Position numbers and translations under genes: made by a program. The notes under the pieces were generated by a model that worked only from the letters and a program-made list of their open reading frames with translations, did not search any database and was not told the DNA's origin. Shown here in pieces: positions 1 through 5,812 of a stretch of 5,812 bases of DNA (positions are counted from its first letter, which is position 1; each line of letters begins with the position of its first letter). Where the stretch lies: positions 1 through 5,812 of the forward strand of contig JALZVA010000251.1 of NCBI GenBank assembly GCA_023301335.1, read 5' to 3'. This stretch comes from Akkermansiaceae bacterium. Lineage in GTDB: Bacteria > Verrucomicrobiota > Verrucomicrobiia > Verrucomicrobiales > Akkermansiaceae.

Positions 1-626
1 ATTTCCCAGAAAAGACCGAGGCCCCAACACAGGCCAAAGGCAATCACGGACCAAAACGGAACAAAGTAAGGAGATAGGGCGATCAGGAAATTCGTCTTAT
101 TAGTGATCACGTAGCCTCCTTCACGACGGACTTGGATTCCAGACACCTTTCCCGCACAGCAAATCACAAAAACCGCATGCGTCAGCTCATGCCCCAGCAC
201 ATACATGTAGAGGAAAATATCTTCTAACCATCCAGTGTAGAACCATCCAGCGGTGATGAGCATTCCGATAGAAAAATAGAGAAACTCTTTGGTCTTAAGC
301 AGATACATCCAGTAGCTCGAGCCCTCCTCCATCTCCCCCGCACCCATACTCAACAAGGCTGTCGCCGTAACAACTCCAATAGGTAAAAGAATAAGTGCAA
401 GCAACCACCTGACTAAACGTGTAGGGAGGGAAAGCTCAAGCACATCCTCACTCACCCCAGCAATCGCTGCTTTCATAGACCGCTGTCCATTCTTCCGCAT
501 CACACGGCGGTTCACCCGATCCTTAGCTCGTTGGTTCGCCCCCCGGATCGCATGCCACACGGAAGACCTCCCTGAGGTCTTGGCCGATCTTGAGCGTGAT
601 CCTCGTTTATTCTTCTTTCTAGGCAA
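1..626 (-). CDS. M50/site-2-protease-like membrane metallopeptidase, partial (C-terminus off the left edge)
   Basis: This reading frame is open from a stop at 705-707 to the window edge. It encodes a membrane protein with the zinc-protease signature HELTH (bases 177-191, about residue 146 from a TTG start at 626). Hydrophobic segments lie near residues 70-90, 113-127 and 139-158, the last carrying HELTH, and near 179-207, where a FLIALSPYF stretch follows. A metal-binding HExxH inside a membrane helix is typical of M50 intramembrane proteases, so cleavage of membrane-embedded substrates is the likely role. The substrate is unknown and the third metal ligand is not visible. The first ~50 residues are very basic and Ser/Arg-rich, suggesting a cytoplasmic tail. 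The start is uncertain: TTG 626 gives a plausible PRKKNKR beginning, GTG 671 is possible, and the first ATGs are at 500 and 476. None has a good ribosome binding site. An inactive M50-like homologue remains possible. Confidence 0.62.
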   Translation of the reverse strand, partial: MPRKKNKRGSRSRSAKTSGRSSVWHAIRGANQRAKDRVNRRVMRKNGQRSMKAAIAGVSEDVLELSLPTRLVRWLLALILLPIGVVTATALLSMGAGEMEEGSSYWMYLLKTKEFLYFSIGMLITAGWFYTGWLEDIFLYMYVLGHELTHAVFVICCAGKVSGIQVRREGGYVITNKTNFLIALSPYFVPFWSVIAFGLCWGLGLFWE

Positions 627-875
627 GGGAAGCTGAGTGTTATGCGTCGTTAAAAAAACTTCTGCCAGCACTGGTAAAAGTAGTTGGTAAAGTTTTCTTA
701 AATATCAACTTTCTGCAAGCATGTTCTCTGATAATTCTCATCTCGTTAAGGCTAACATGCATTCTTTCGTAGATTTCAGCCACTCTCTCCACTAGGTAGT
801 TGAAAAATGGTCTTTTTCCTTGGGATTCTAAAAAATTTCCTTTGCTGAAGGCAAGAAACAGGCGAGGCTATCGCC
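627..875. other. Divergent intergenic region between the protease-like gene and the DUF6580-like gene
   Basis: About 250 bases without a credible gene separate two divergently transcribed genes, so promoters for both should lie here. I see no confident sigma-70 pair. The best minus-strand fragment is TTGATA (703-708), without a good -10 at 17 bases. On the plus strand TTGAAA (800-805) is followed by TCTAAA (827-832), but with a 21-base spacer. A separated inverted repeat GCATGTT (719-725) and AACATGC (754-760) lies near the middle. If the protease-like gene starts at ATG 500 rather than TTG 626, this region extends left by about 125 bases. Confidence 0.6.
864..867 (+). promoter_or_regulatory. 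Shine-Dalgarno-like GAGG for the DUF6580-like gene
   Basis: GAGG sits 8 bases before the ATG at 876, a normal spacing. It is the only recognisable Shine-Dalgarno-like element in front of any plus-strand gene here and supports ATG 876 as the start. Confidence 0.45.
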
Positions 876-1466
876 ATGCGGCAACTTATTTTAGCTTCTA
901 TCTTCATCGGACTCTTTGTCACCTTTCACTTTCTCAGTTCAAAGATTGGAGGTGGGTTGTCTAATTTTTCTCCATTCATCGCTTTTTTCTTCTGTAGCGC
1001 AGCCTTTTTCCAACGCTCTAAGCTACTCCTCCCAGCGGTTCTCGTGAGCTGGGTTATCGCGGCGCCCATCACTAGTATCTATAATGGTTATGCACCTACT
1101 CTAGCGGGTGTCATGGTTCCTTTATTTGCTTTTGCTGTGATTACTTTCGTTGGGCTTCGCCTCCAGCATGCGGCACCGTGGAAACTCCTCACCGCTTCTG
1201 TAGGTAGCGGAGTCTTTTTCCATATTATCACGAATCTCTGGTGCTTCTTCACCGACCCACTTTACACTAAAGACTTTACCGGTCTTGCACAGGCACTCTG
1301 GACGCTCCCACCACATCCCGGTGTCATACAGCCAACAGCTTTTTTCCTCAGGAATACATGTGCTAGCACGCTTCTCTTCTCTTCTCTCTTCATCGCTGCA
1401 GCTTATCTTCCATACCTGCGTCCACAAAAACAAGGTACAATAACTGCTCACCAAGCTCATAACTAA
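876..1466 (+). CDS. DUF6580-like multi-pass membrane protein of unknown function
   Basis: The 196-residue product is strongly hydrophobic, with about six predicted membrane segments (roughly residues 3-20, 30-46, 50-66, 74-95, 103-123 and 158-177) and a short polar tail. NFSPF at residues 30-34 and FFHIITN at 114-120, followed by an aromatic stretch and a GLAQAL segment, resemble the conserved blocks I associate with DUF6580, a family of small bacterial inner-membrane proteins. The overall layout recalls substrate-binding (S-type) components of ECF transporters, but that is only a resemblance of topology. The ATG at 876 is preceded by GAGG at good spacing. The gene ends 36 bases before pdhA on the same strand with no hairpin between them, so read-through into pdhA is possible, although no functional link is evident. 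Family assignment is from memory of motifs, not from a search. Confidence 0.7.
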   Translation: MRQLILASIFIGLFVTFHFLSSKIGGGLSNFSPFIAFFFCSAAFFQRSKLLLPAVLVSWVIAAPITSIYNGYAPTLAGVMVPLFAFAVITFVGLRLQHAAPWKLLTASVGSGVFFHIITNLWCFFTDPLYTKDFTGLAQALWTLPPHPGVIQPTAFFLRNTCASTLLFSSLFIAAAYLPYLRPQKQGTITAHQAHN

Positions 1467-1502
1467 CAGGTTTTAACCATATTTTTACCACACGATTGAC
1501 TC

Positions 1503-2567
1503 ATGGAAACTCAGACCGATTTCTCACAAGCTCCTATTAACCAAAAGTTAAGTAAAGAAGACAAAATCGACTTATTACGCACTGTCATGCGTGTCCGTCG
1601 CTTCGAACAAGCTACTCAGAAGCCCTACTCTCAGGGAAAGATGGGTGGCTTTCTTCACCTCTACATCGGACAAGAATCTGTAGCCGCAGGCACGATCTCC
1701 CTTTGTGGCCCTCATGACCATGTGATCACAGCTTACCGCTGCCATGCTCACGCCTTAATCTCAGGAATGGGCATGGATGAATGCATGGCGGAACTCTTTG
1801 GAAAAGCCACTGGCTGCTCTAAGGGTAAAGGTGGATCTATGCACTTCTTTGCTCCGGATAAAAACTTCTGGGGTGGCCATGGTATTGTTGGCGGCCAAAC
1901 GCCTCTCGGGCTAGGCCTAGCTTTCGCCCAAAAGTACAAGGGCAAAAAAGGCTGCTGCTTATGTTACATGGGTGATGGAGCCATCAACCAAGGTGCCTTC
2001 CATGAGTCCTTAAACATCGCTGAGCTATTTAACATCCCAGTCGTTTATATCATCGAGAATAACGGCTATTCTATGGGAACTTCACAGAAACGTTCCTCTG
2101 CCTACAAGGAAACATTGGCGCGCAGAGCAGAGGCCTACGATATGGCCTGGGACACCGTGAACGGTGAAGATATCTACGAAGTCCGTGCCAAAACTCAGCA
2201 AGCCATCGATCGTGCGCATAACGAGAGTAAGCCTACCGTCCTTGAGATTTTTACCTACCGTTACTTCGGCCACTCAGTCGCTGATGCTAACCATAAGAAA
2301 TACCGTACGGCAGAAGAAATCCAGGACTATAAGAATAACCACGATCCAATCATCCTCTGGAGGCGCCAGCTCGTCACTGAAGGAGTGCTCACTGAAGAAG
2401 AAGCGGATGCCATCGATAAAGAAGCAAAGGCGGAAGCAAAGGCCTCCGTCGAGTTTGCCGAAGAGTCCCCCTACCCACAACTCGAAGAAATCTTTGATGA
2501 TGTCTACTGGGAGGTTGATAACAAAACCGAATCTGGCTCTACCGGACGCCACTTCTTTAACGATTAA
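1503..2567 (+). CDS. pdhA: Pyruvate dehydrogenase E1 component, alpha subunit
   Basis: This is the thiamine-diphosphate-binding half of heterotetrameric E1, which decarboxylates pyruvate and, with the beta subunit, transfers the acetyl group to lipoyl-E2 in the cytoplasm. The 354 residues match normal family length. The ThDP/Mg motif is clear: GDGA at 157-160, then ENN at 185-187, with the usual helix NQGAFHESLNIAELF between. Upstream are the YR..HAHAL block (78-85), GKGGSMHFF (108-116) and a glycine-rich GGHGIVGGQTPLGLG stretch (124-138). The YRYFGHSVAD loop (252-261) corresponds to the phosphorylation loop of mitochondrial E1-alpha, but Ala and Lys occupy the positions of the regulatory serines, as expected without a PDH kinase. 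The start ATG at 1503 has no Shine-Dalgarno, yet the alignment-like N-terminus supports it. pdhB follows after 36 bases, evidently co-transcribed. A branched-chain 2-oxoacid or acetoin dehydrogenase E1 is less likely but not excluded. Confidence 0.93.
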   Translation: METQTDFSQAPINQKLSKEDKIDLLRTVMRVRRFEQATQKPYSQGKMGGFLHLYIGQESVAAGTISLCGPHDHVITAYRCHAHALISGMGMDECMAELFGKATGCSKGKGGSMHFFAPDKNFWGGHGIVGGQTPLGLGLAFAQKYKGKKGCCLCYMGDGAINQGAFHESLNIAELFNIPVVYIIENNGYSMGTSQKRSSAYKETLARRAEAYDMAWDTVNGEDIYEVRAKTQQAIDRAHNESKPTVLEIFTYRYFGHSVADANHKKYRTAEEIQDYKNNHDPIILWRRQLVTEGVLTEEEADAIDKEAKAEAKASVEFAEESPYPQLEEIFDDVYWEVDNKTESGSTGRHFFND

Positions 2568-2603
2568 ATCCCTCTTACTTTAACACTTTTACCTATTTAT
2601 TCC

Positions 2604-3587
2604 ATGAGAGAAATCGAATACCGCGACGCCATCAATGAGGCACTAGATGAAGAACTTACCCGCGACGAAAATGTCGTTGTGATGGGCGAGGAAGTTGCCC
2701 AATACAACGGTGCCTATAAAGTCACACGTGGCCTTTGGGACAAGTGGGGAGATAAGCGCATCATGGATATGCCGATCTCAGAAGCTGGCTTCATTGGGAT
2801 GGGAGTCGGTGCCTCCATGCTAGGCATCCGTCCTGTGATGGAGCTGATGTTCTGGTCCTTCCACTCCGTAGCCTTTGATCAGTTAGTCAACAATGCTGCT
2901 AACGTCCGCTACATGTCTGGTGGACTCTGCCACTGCCCGATCGTCATGCGCGGTCCAGCAAACGGCGGCACGAATGTAGGAGCCACTCACTCGCACACAC
3001 CAGAAGGGCTATTCGCCGCCTTCCCCGGTCTAAAAGTCGTCTCCCCTGCTACCGCAGCAGATGCCAAAGGACTCTTAAAAACAGCTATCCGTGATAACGA
3101 TCCCGTCTACTTCATGGAGAACACCTTACTCTACGGCGTAAAAAGCCACGTCCCTGATCCAGCCGATGGAGATTTCACCATCCCACTTGGACTTGCTGAT
3201 GTGAAGCGAGAAGGCTCAGACATCACCCTCATCGCGCACGGTCGCTCCACTCTCGTGGCCTTAGAAACTGCGGAAAAACTACAGGCTGAAAAAGGTATTA
3301 ATGCTGAAGTCGTCGATCTCCGCTCGATCCGCCCTCTTGACCAAGACACCATCCTCAAGTCTGTAAGAAAGACCAATCGAGTCTGTATCGTCGATGAGTC
3401 CAAGCCGTTCTGTGGAGTCTCCGCCCAGCTTACCACATTGATTCAGGAACATGTGTTCGACTACCTCGACGCACCGATCAAGCGTGTTTGCTCACTCGAT
3501 GCTCCATCTATCTACTCTCCTGAACTAGAGCCACACCAGCTGCCTAACCCACAGCGGGTCTTTGATACGGTCATGACGATTATGTAA
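2604..3587 (+). CDS. pdhB: Pyruvate dehydrogenase E1 component, beta subunit
   Basis: The beta subunit completes the E1 active site and docks E1 onto the E2 core. Its 327 residues are standard for bacterial PdhB and comprise a pyrimidine-binding domain (about 1-180) and a transketolase C-terminal domain (about 195-320). Visible signatures are MGEEVAQYNGAYKVT (27-41), whose glutamate normally activates the ThDP aminopyrimidine, DMPISEAGFIGMGVGASM (55-72), GGTNVGATHSHTPEGLFAAF (121-140) with the active-site histidine block, PGLKVVSPATAADAKGLL (141-158), VDLRSIRPLD (237-246) and a PELEPHQLPN C-terminal block. There is no Shine-Dalgarno before ATG 2604, as with pdhA. The gene forms a two-gene unit with pdhA and is followed within 30 bases by a strong terminator, so no E2 or E3 gene belongs to this transcript. 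Confidence 0.93.
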   Translation: MREIEYRDAINEALDEELTRDENVVVMGEEVAQYNGAYKVTRGLWDKWGDKRIMDMPISEAGFIGMGVGASMLGIRPVMELMFWSFHSVAFDQLVNNAANVRYMSGGLCHCPIVMRGPANGGTNVGATHSHTPEGLFAAFPGLKVVSPATAADAKGLLKTAIRDNDPVYFMENTLLYGVKSHVPDPADGDFTIPLGLADVKREGSDITLIAHGRSTLVALETAEKLQAEKGINAEVVDLRSIRPLDQDTILKSVRKTNRVCIVDESKPFCGVSAQLTTLIQEHVFDYLDAPIKRVCSLDAPSIYSPELEPHQLPNPQRVFDTVMTIM

Positions 3588-3615
3588 TCAGATTCCCTAT
3601 TTTTGCCACTTTTCC

Positions 3616-3650
3616 ATGCCAAGCTTAGCCATAAGCTTGGCATTTTTTTT
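3616..3650 (+). terminator. Intrinsic (Rho-independent) terminator of pdhAB
   Basis: A perfect 12-base-pair stem, ATGCCAAGCTTA (3616-3627) with TAAGCTTGGCAT (3632-3643), closes on a four-base GCCA loop and runs straight into a tract of eight T (3643-3650). It begins 29 bases after the pdhB stop. The T tract is only on the plus-strand side, so it acts in one direction and separates pdhAB from proS. Confidence 0.93.
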
Positions 3651-3667
3651 ACAGAAAAGCAAAAGTC

Positions 3668-3696
3668 TTGAACCTCCCTCCATTCCCCGCTACATC
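3668..3696 (+). promoter_or_regulatory. Candidate sigma-70-type promoter for proS
   Basis: TTGAAC (3668-3673, 4 of 6 matches to TTGACA) and TACATC (3691-3696, 3 of 6 matches to TATAAT) are exactly 17 bases apart. They lie just after the pdhB terminator and just before the proS ATG at 3707, where an independent promoter is expected. Transcription would begin near 3703, leaving almost no 5' leader. The -10 match is weak, so this is a candidate only. Confidence 0.35.
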
Positions 3697-3706
3697 CTGC
3701 TCTGTT

Positions 3707-5227
3707 ATGGCAAAACAAGCAAAGAACGCGATCTCACCTACGCGCAAAGAGGATTTCCCAGAATGGTATCAACAAGTGGTGAAGGAAGCGGATCTCGCTG
3801 AAAACTCAGAGACCCGCGGCTGCATGGTCATCAAGCCATGGGGCTACGCTCTCTGGGAAAATATCCAGCAACAGCTCGACCAGTATTTTAAAGCCACAGG
3901 CCACCAGAATGCCTACTTCCCCCTCCTCATCCCACTCAAGTATTTCGAAAAAGAAGCTCAATGTGCAGAAGGCTTTGCCACCGAATGTGCAGTCGTCACT
4001 CACCACCGCCTAGAGGCTACTAAAAATGACGATGGAACCACGACCATGGAGCCAGCAGGCGAGCTCGCCGAGCCATACATCATCCGCCCTACATCCGAGA
4101 CGATCATTGGCGCCGCCTTCTCCCGCTGGACAGAGTCCTACCGTGACCTTCCGCTCCTCATCAATCAATGGGCAAACGTCATGCGCTGGGAAATGCGCAC
4201 CCGACTCTTCCTCCGCACCGCAGAGTTCCTCTGGCAAGAAGGGCACACTGCTCATGAAACTAAGAAAGAAGCTCTAGAAGAAGCACAGCAAATGCATGAA
4301 ATCTATGAGAAGTTCGTCACCGAACACCTCGCCATCCCTGTCATTCCAGGAGAAAAGTCTGAAGCAGAGCGCTTCCCTGGAGCAGAGCAGACATTCACTA
4401 TCGAAGCCATGGTACAGGATAAAAAAGCCGTCCAAGCGGGCACCTCGCACTTCCTCGGGCAGAATTTTTCTAAGGCTCAAGACATTTCATTCACAGGTAG
4501 GGATAACACTATTCAACATGCCTGGACCACCTCTTGGGGTGTCTCCACACGTTTGATCGGTACACTCATCATGGCACACTCCGATGATGACGGGCTCATC
4601 GCACCACCTCGCATCGCATCACAGCAAATTATCATCGTCCCCGTCACTCCCAAAGAAGAGACACGCGACGCCGTGATCACAGCCTGTCAGGACCTCGCCA
4701 AAGAACTTCGTGAGCTTCGTTTCCACGGTGAGCTACTCCGCGTCCACGTGGATAAGCGTGACCTCAATGGAGGTACTAAGAAATGGGAATGGGTGAAGAA
4801 AGGAGCTCCTATCCGTATCGAGATCGGTCCCCGCGACCTTGAATCTGGAAAGGTCTGCCTCCAACGCCGCGACCAAGCGGTCACTGAAAAAGCCTTTATC
4901 ACTCAAGAAGAGTTTCTCTCCTCCGTACTCGGCACCATGCAGGAAATTCAAGATGAACTCCTCCGCCGCGCTACTGAGCTCCGCGATGGGAACATGCAAG
5001 ATTGCACAGACCTAGACACCTTCCACAAGCACTGGAAGAGTGAGGAACAACCTGGCTGGCTCGTCACCCCATGGGCAGGAGACATGGAACAAGAGGAACA
5101 ACTCAGCAAGGAACATAAAATCTCCATCCGCTGTCTCCCTAAGGGCATGCAAGACGGAAATGAAGCCCCCTGTATCCTAACAGGGAAGCCAACCAAAGCA
5201 CGTGCTATCTGGGGTAGAAGCTACTAA
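3707..5227 (+). CDS. proS: Prolyl-tRNA synthetase, eukaryote/archaeon-type (no editing insertion)
   Basis: This class II enzyme attaches proline to tRNA-Pro using ATP. From ATG 3707 it has 506 residues, the size of the shorter archaeal/eukaryotic-type ProRS. Motif 1 lies around GCMVIKPWGYALWE (38-51) and FPLLIP (71-76); RPTSET is at 127-132; motif 2 is FLRTAEFLWQEGHTAHET (168-185); motif 3 is GVSTRLIGTLIMAHSDDDG (278-296) followed by LIAPPRIA. Motifs 2 and 3 are only about 95 residues apart, leaving no room for the bacterial INS editing domain. An anticodon-binding domain follows (about 305-410), then a C-terminal domain ending in GRSY; the terminal Tyr is a family hallmark. The usual zinc cysteines are mostly missing: A457 and Q462 stand where the first pair is expected, and only C489 remains of the second. 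A longer form from TTG 3668 adds 13 residues but overlaps the probable promoter, so ATG is preferred. It has no Shine-Dalgarno. Confidence 0.93.
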   Translation: MAKQAKNAISPTRKEDFPEWYQQVVKEADLAENSETRGCMVIKPWGYALWENIQQQLDQYFKATGHQNAYFPLLIPLKYFEKEAQCAEGFATECAVVTHHRLEATKNDDGTTTMEPAGELAEPYIIRPTSETIIGAAFSRWTESYRDLPLLINQWANVMRWEMRTRLFLRTAEFLWQEGHTAHETKKEALEEAQQMHEIYEKFVTEHLAIPVIPGEKSEAERFPGAEQTFTIEAMVQDKKAVQAGTSHFLGQNFSKAQDISFTGRDNTIQHAWTTSWGVSTRLIGTLIMAHSDDDGLIAPPRIASQQIIIVPVTPKEETRDAVITACQDLAKELRELRFHGELLRVHVDKRDLNGGTKKWEWVKKGAPIRIEIGPRDLESGKVCLQRRDQAVTEKAFITQEEFLSSVLGTMQEIQDELLRRATELRDGNMQDCTDLDTFHKHWKSEEQPGWLVTPWAGDMEQEEQLSKEHKISIRCLPKGMQDGNEAPCILTGKPTKARAIWGRSY

Positions 5228-5255
5228 TCTTCACCCTAACCACATCCTCCTTTAC

Positions 5256-5291
5256 ACAAACAAGGCCCACATCTCTGTGAGCCTTGTTTGT
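5256..5291. terminator. Hairpin between convergent proS and aldehyde dehydrogenase genes, probable bidirectional terminator
   Basis: ACAAACAAGGC (5256-5266) pairs with GCCTTGTTTGT (5281-5291). After one C/A mismatch, CAC (5268-5270) pairs with GTG (5277-5279) around an ATCTCT loop. The outer arm is T-rich when read from either side (TTGTTTGT). There is no long T tract beyond the stem, so strength is uncertain. It begins 28 bases after the proS stop and 35 bases from the aldehyde dehydrogenase stop, the right place to end both transcripts. Confidence 0.7.
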
Positions 5292-5326
5292 TATAAATGT
5301 ATCCCTAATAGGAAAATTTCAAGTGA

Positions 5327-5812
5327 TCACACACGTGTAACTACCATCTTCTCCCGCGTCATCGAGTGGAACGTATAAGGCACCCCTCCCGTATCATAAC
5401 CAGAACTCGCCCAGCCAGCAAAAGGCATCCAGTCCGTACGGAATGCGGTGTGTTCATTCACCATCACCGTAGCGGCATCTAGTGCATTGGTTACATACTC
5501 CGCCGTCTTCAGGTTTTGAGTAAAGACGGAAGCTTGGAAGGACCACTCGACATTATTGGCCAGCGCAATCGCCGCATCCAACTCATCAAACGCATAAACC
5601 GCAGTTACCGGACCAAACACTTCCATGTTAGAGATCTTTGTATCAGGGCCAGGTGAGTCCAATACAGTTGGCTGATAAGCAGTCTCAGAAAGTGCAGAAC
5701 CACCGGTCAGGCACTTCGCCCCAGAAGCAATCGCTTCCTCCACCCATTCGTGGACACGAGTCACTTCTTTCGGGTGAATCAATGGCCCGACATCTGTGTC
5801 TTTTTCTTGAGG
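5327..5812 (-). CDS. Aldehyde dehydrogenase family protein, C-terminal part (N-terminus off the right edge)
   Basis: Only the last 161 residues lie in the window; the frame is open to the right edge and stops with TGA at 5327-5329. It shows the C-terminal blocks of the NAD(P)-dependent aldehyde dehydrogenase superfamily: the DTDVGPLIHPKEV start of the helical segment, a GGSAL turn and YQPTVLD strand, then MEVFGPVTAVYAFDELDAAIALAN, which carries the conserved E-x-FGP motif. Later come the SVFTQNLKTAEYV and VMVNEHTAFRTDWMPFAGW stretches. The ending GGVPYTFHSMTREKMVV recalls ALDHs that carry DWMPFGG-type sequences near the C-terminus. The catalytic cysteine and general-base glutamate are outside the window, so activity and substrate cannot be judged. 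A good internal TTG at 5782 is not the start, since coding-quality sequence (PQEKDTDVGP) continues upstream of it. The gene converges on proS. Confidence 0.92.
   Translation of the reverse strand, partial: PQEKDTDVGPLIHPKEVTRVHEWVEEAIASGAKCLTGGSALSETAYQPTVLDSPGPDTKISNMEVFGPVTAVYAFDELDAAIALANNVEWSFQASVFTQNLKTAEYVTNALDAATVMVNEHTAFRTDWMPFAGWASSGYDTGGVPYTFHSMTREKMVVTRV

Noticed and set aside
1436..1441. TACAAT as a -10 element for a separate pdhA promoter
   Set aside because: No acceptable -35 hexamer is found 16-18 bases upstream, and it lies within the coding end of the preceding gene.
1122..1460. 112-codon minus-strand open frame opposite the DUF6580-like gene
   Set aside because: It is antisense to a gene with clear membrane-protein periodicity and conserved blocks; its composition looks like a shadow frame.
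2250..2300. Possible regulatory phosphorylation site in the PdhA loop
   Set aside because: The serines phosphorylated in mitochondrial E1-alpha are replaced by Ala and Lys here, so kinase control of that kind is not supported.
2164..2583. 139-codon plus-strand open frame overlapping the end of pdhA
   Set aside because: It lies in another frame inside a highly conserved gene, has a Ser/Lys/Arg-rich low-quality composition, and has no recognisable domain or ribosome binding site.
3668..3706. TTG start adding 13 residues to ProS
   Set aside because: The added residues are not family-like, the TTG coincides with a probable -35 element, and the ATG at 3707 begins a natural MAKQAK terminus.
3616..3801. 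Small plus-strand open frame starting inside the terminator hairpin
   Set aside because: It begins in the pdhB terminator stem and overlaps the proS start in another frame, so it is a chance frame.
5228..5326. Possible small RNA between the convergent genes
   Set aside because: The only structure is the stem at 5256-5291, which is explained by termination of the two convergent genes; no promoter-like pair was seen.

Overview
The window looks like a chromosomal, mostly housekeeping segment of a bacterium. A member of the Verrucomicrobiota (Rubritalea/Akkermansia-like) is my best guess. The reasons are a DUF6580-like membrane protein, a split E1 pyruvate dehydrogenase pair beside a eukaryote/archaeon-type prolyl-tRNA synthetase, moderate GC, and almost no Shine-Dalgarno sequences. 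This placement is inference from gene character; I could not run a search.

Layout. The minus strand at 1 to about 626 carries the N-terminal part of a membrane metalloprotease-like protein with a HELTH zinc motif (M50/site-2-protease style); it runs off the left edge. A non-coding divergent region of about 250 bases (627-875) separates it from a plus-strand 196-residue multi-pass membrane protein resembling DUF6580 (876-1466). Next come pdhA (1503-2567) and pdhB (2604-3587), the alpha and beta subunits of thiamine-diphosphate E1, 36 bases apart. A near-perfect intrinsic terminator (3616-3650) closes that unit. proS (3707-5227) follows, probably from its own promoter at 3668-3696. A second hairpin (5256-5291) lies between proS and a convergent minus-strand aldehyde dehydrogenase, of which only the C-terminal 161 residues are inside the window (5327-5812).

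How the genes relate. PdhA and PdhB together form the E1 component that decarboxylates pyruvate and passes the acetyl group to an E2 lipoyl domain. No E2 or E3 gene is present here and the terminator directly follows pdhB, so those subunits must be encoded elsewhere. ProS charges tRNA-Pro and is functionally unrelated. The two minus-strand end genes are unrelated neighbours.

I see no mobile element, CRISPR array, tRNA, rRNA or convincing new multi-gene system. The points most worth a second look are the degenerate zinc site of ProS, its possible leaderless transcript, and an over-frequent GTGATCAC octamer. The stand-alone E1 pair and the basic N-terminal tail of the protease-like protein are also worth checking.
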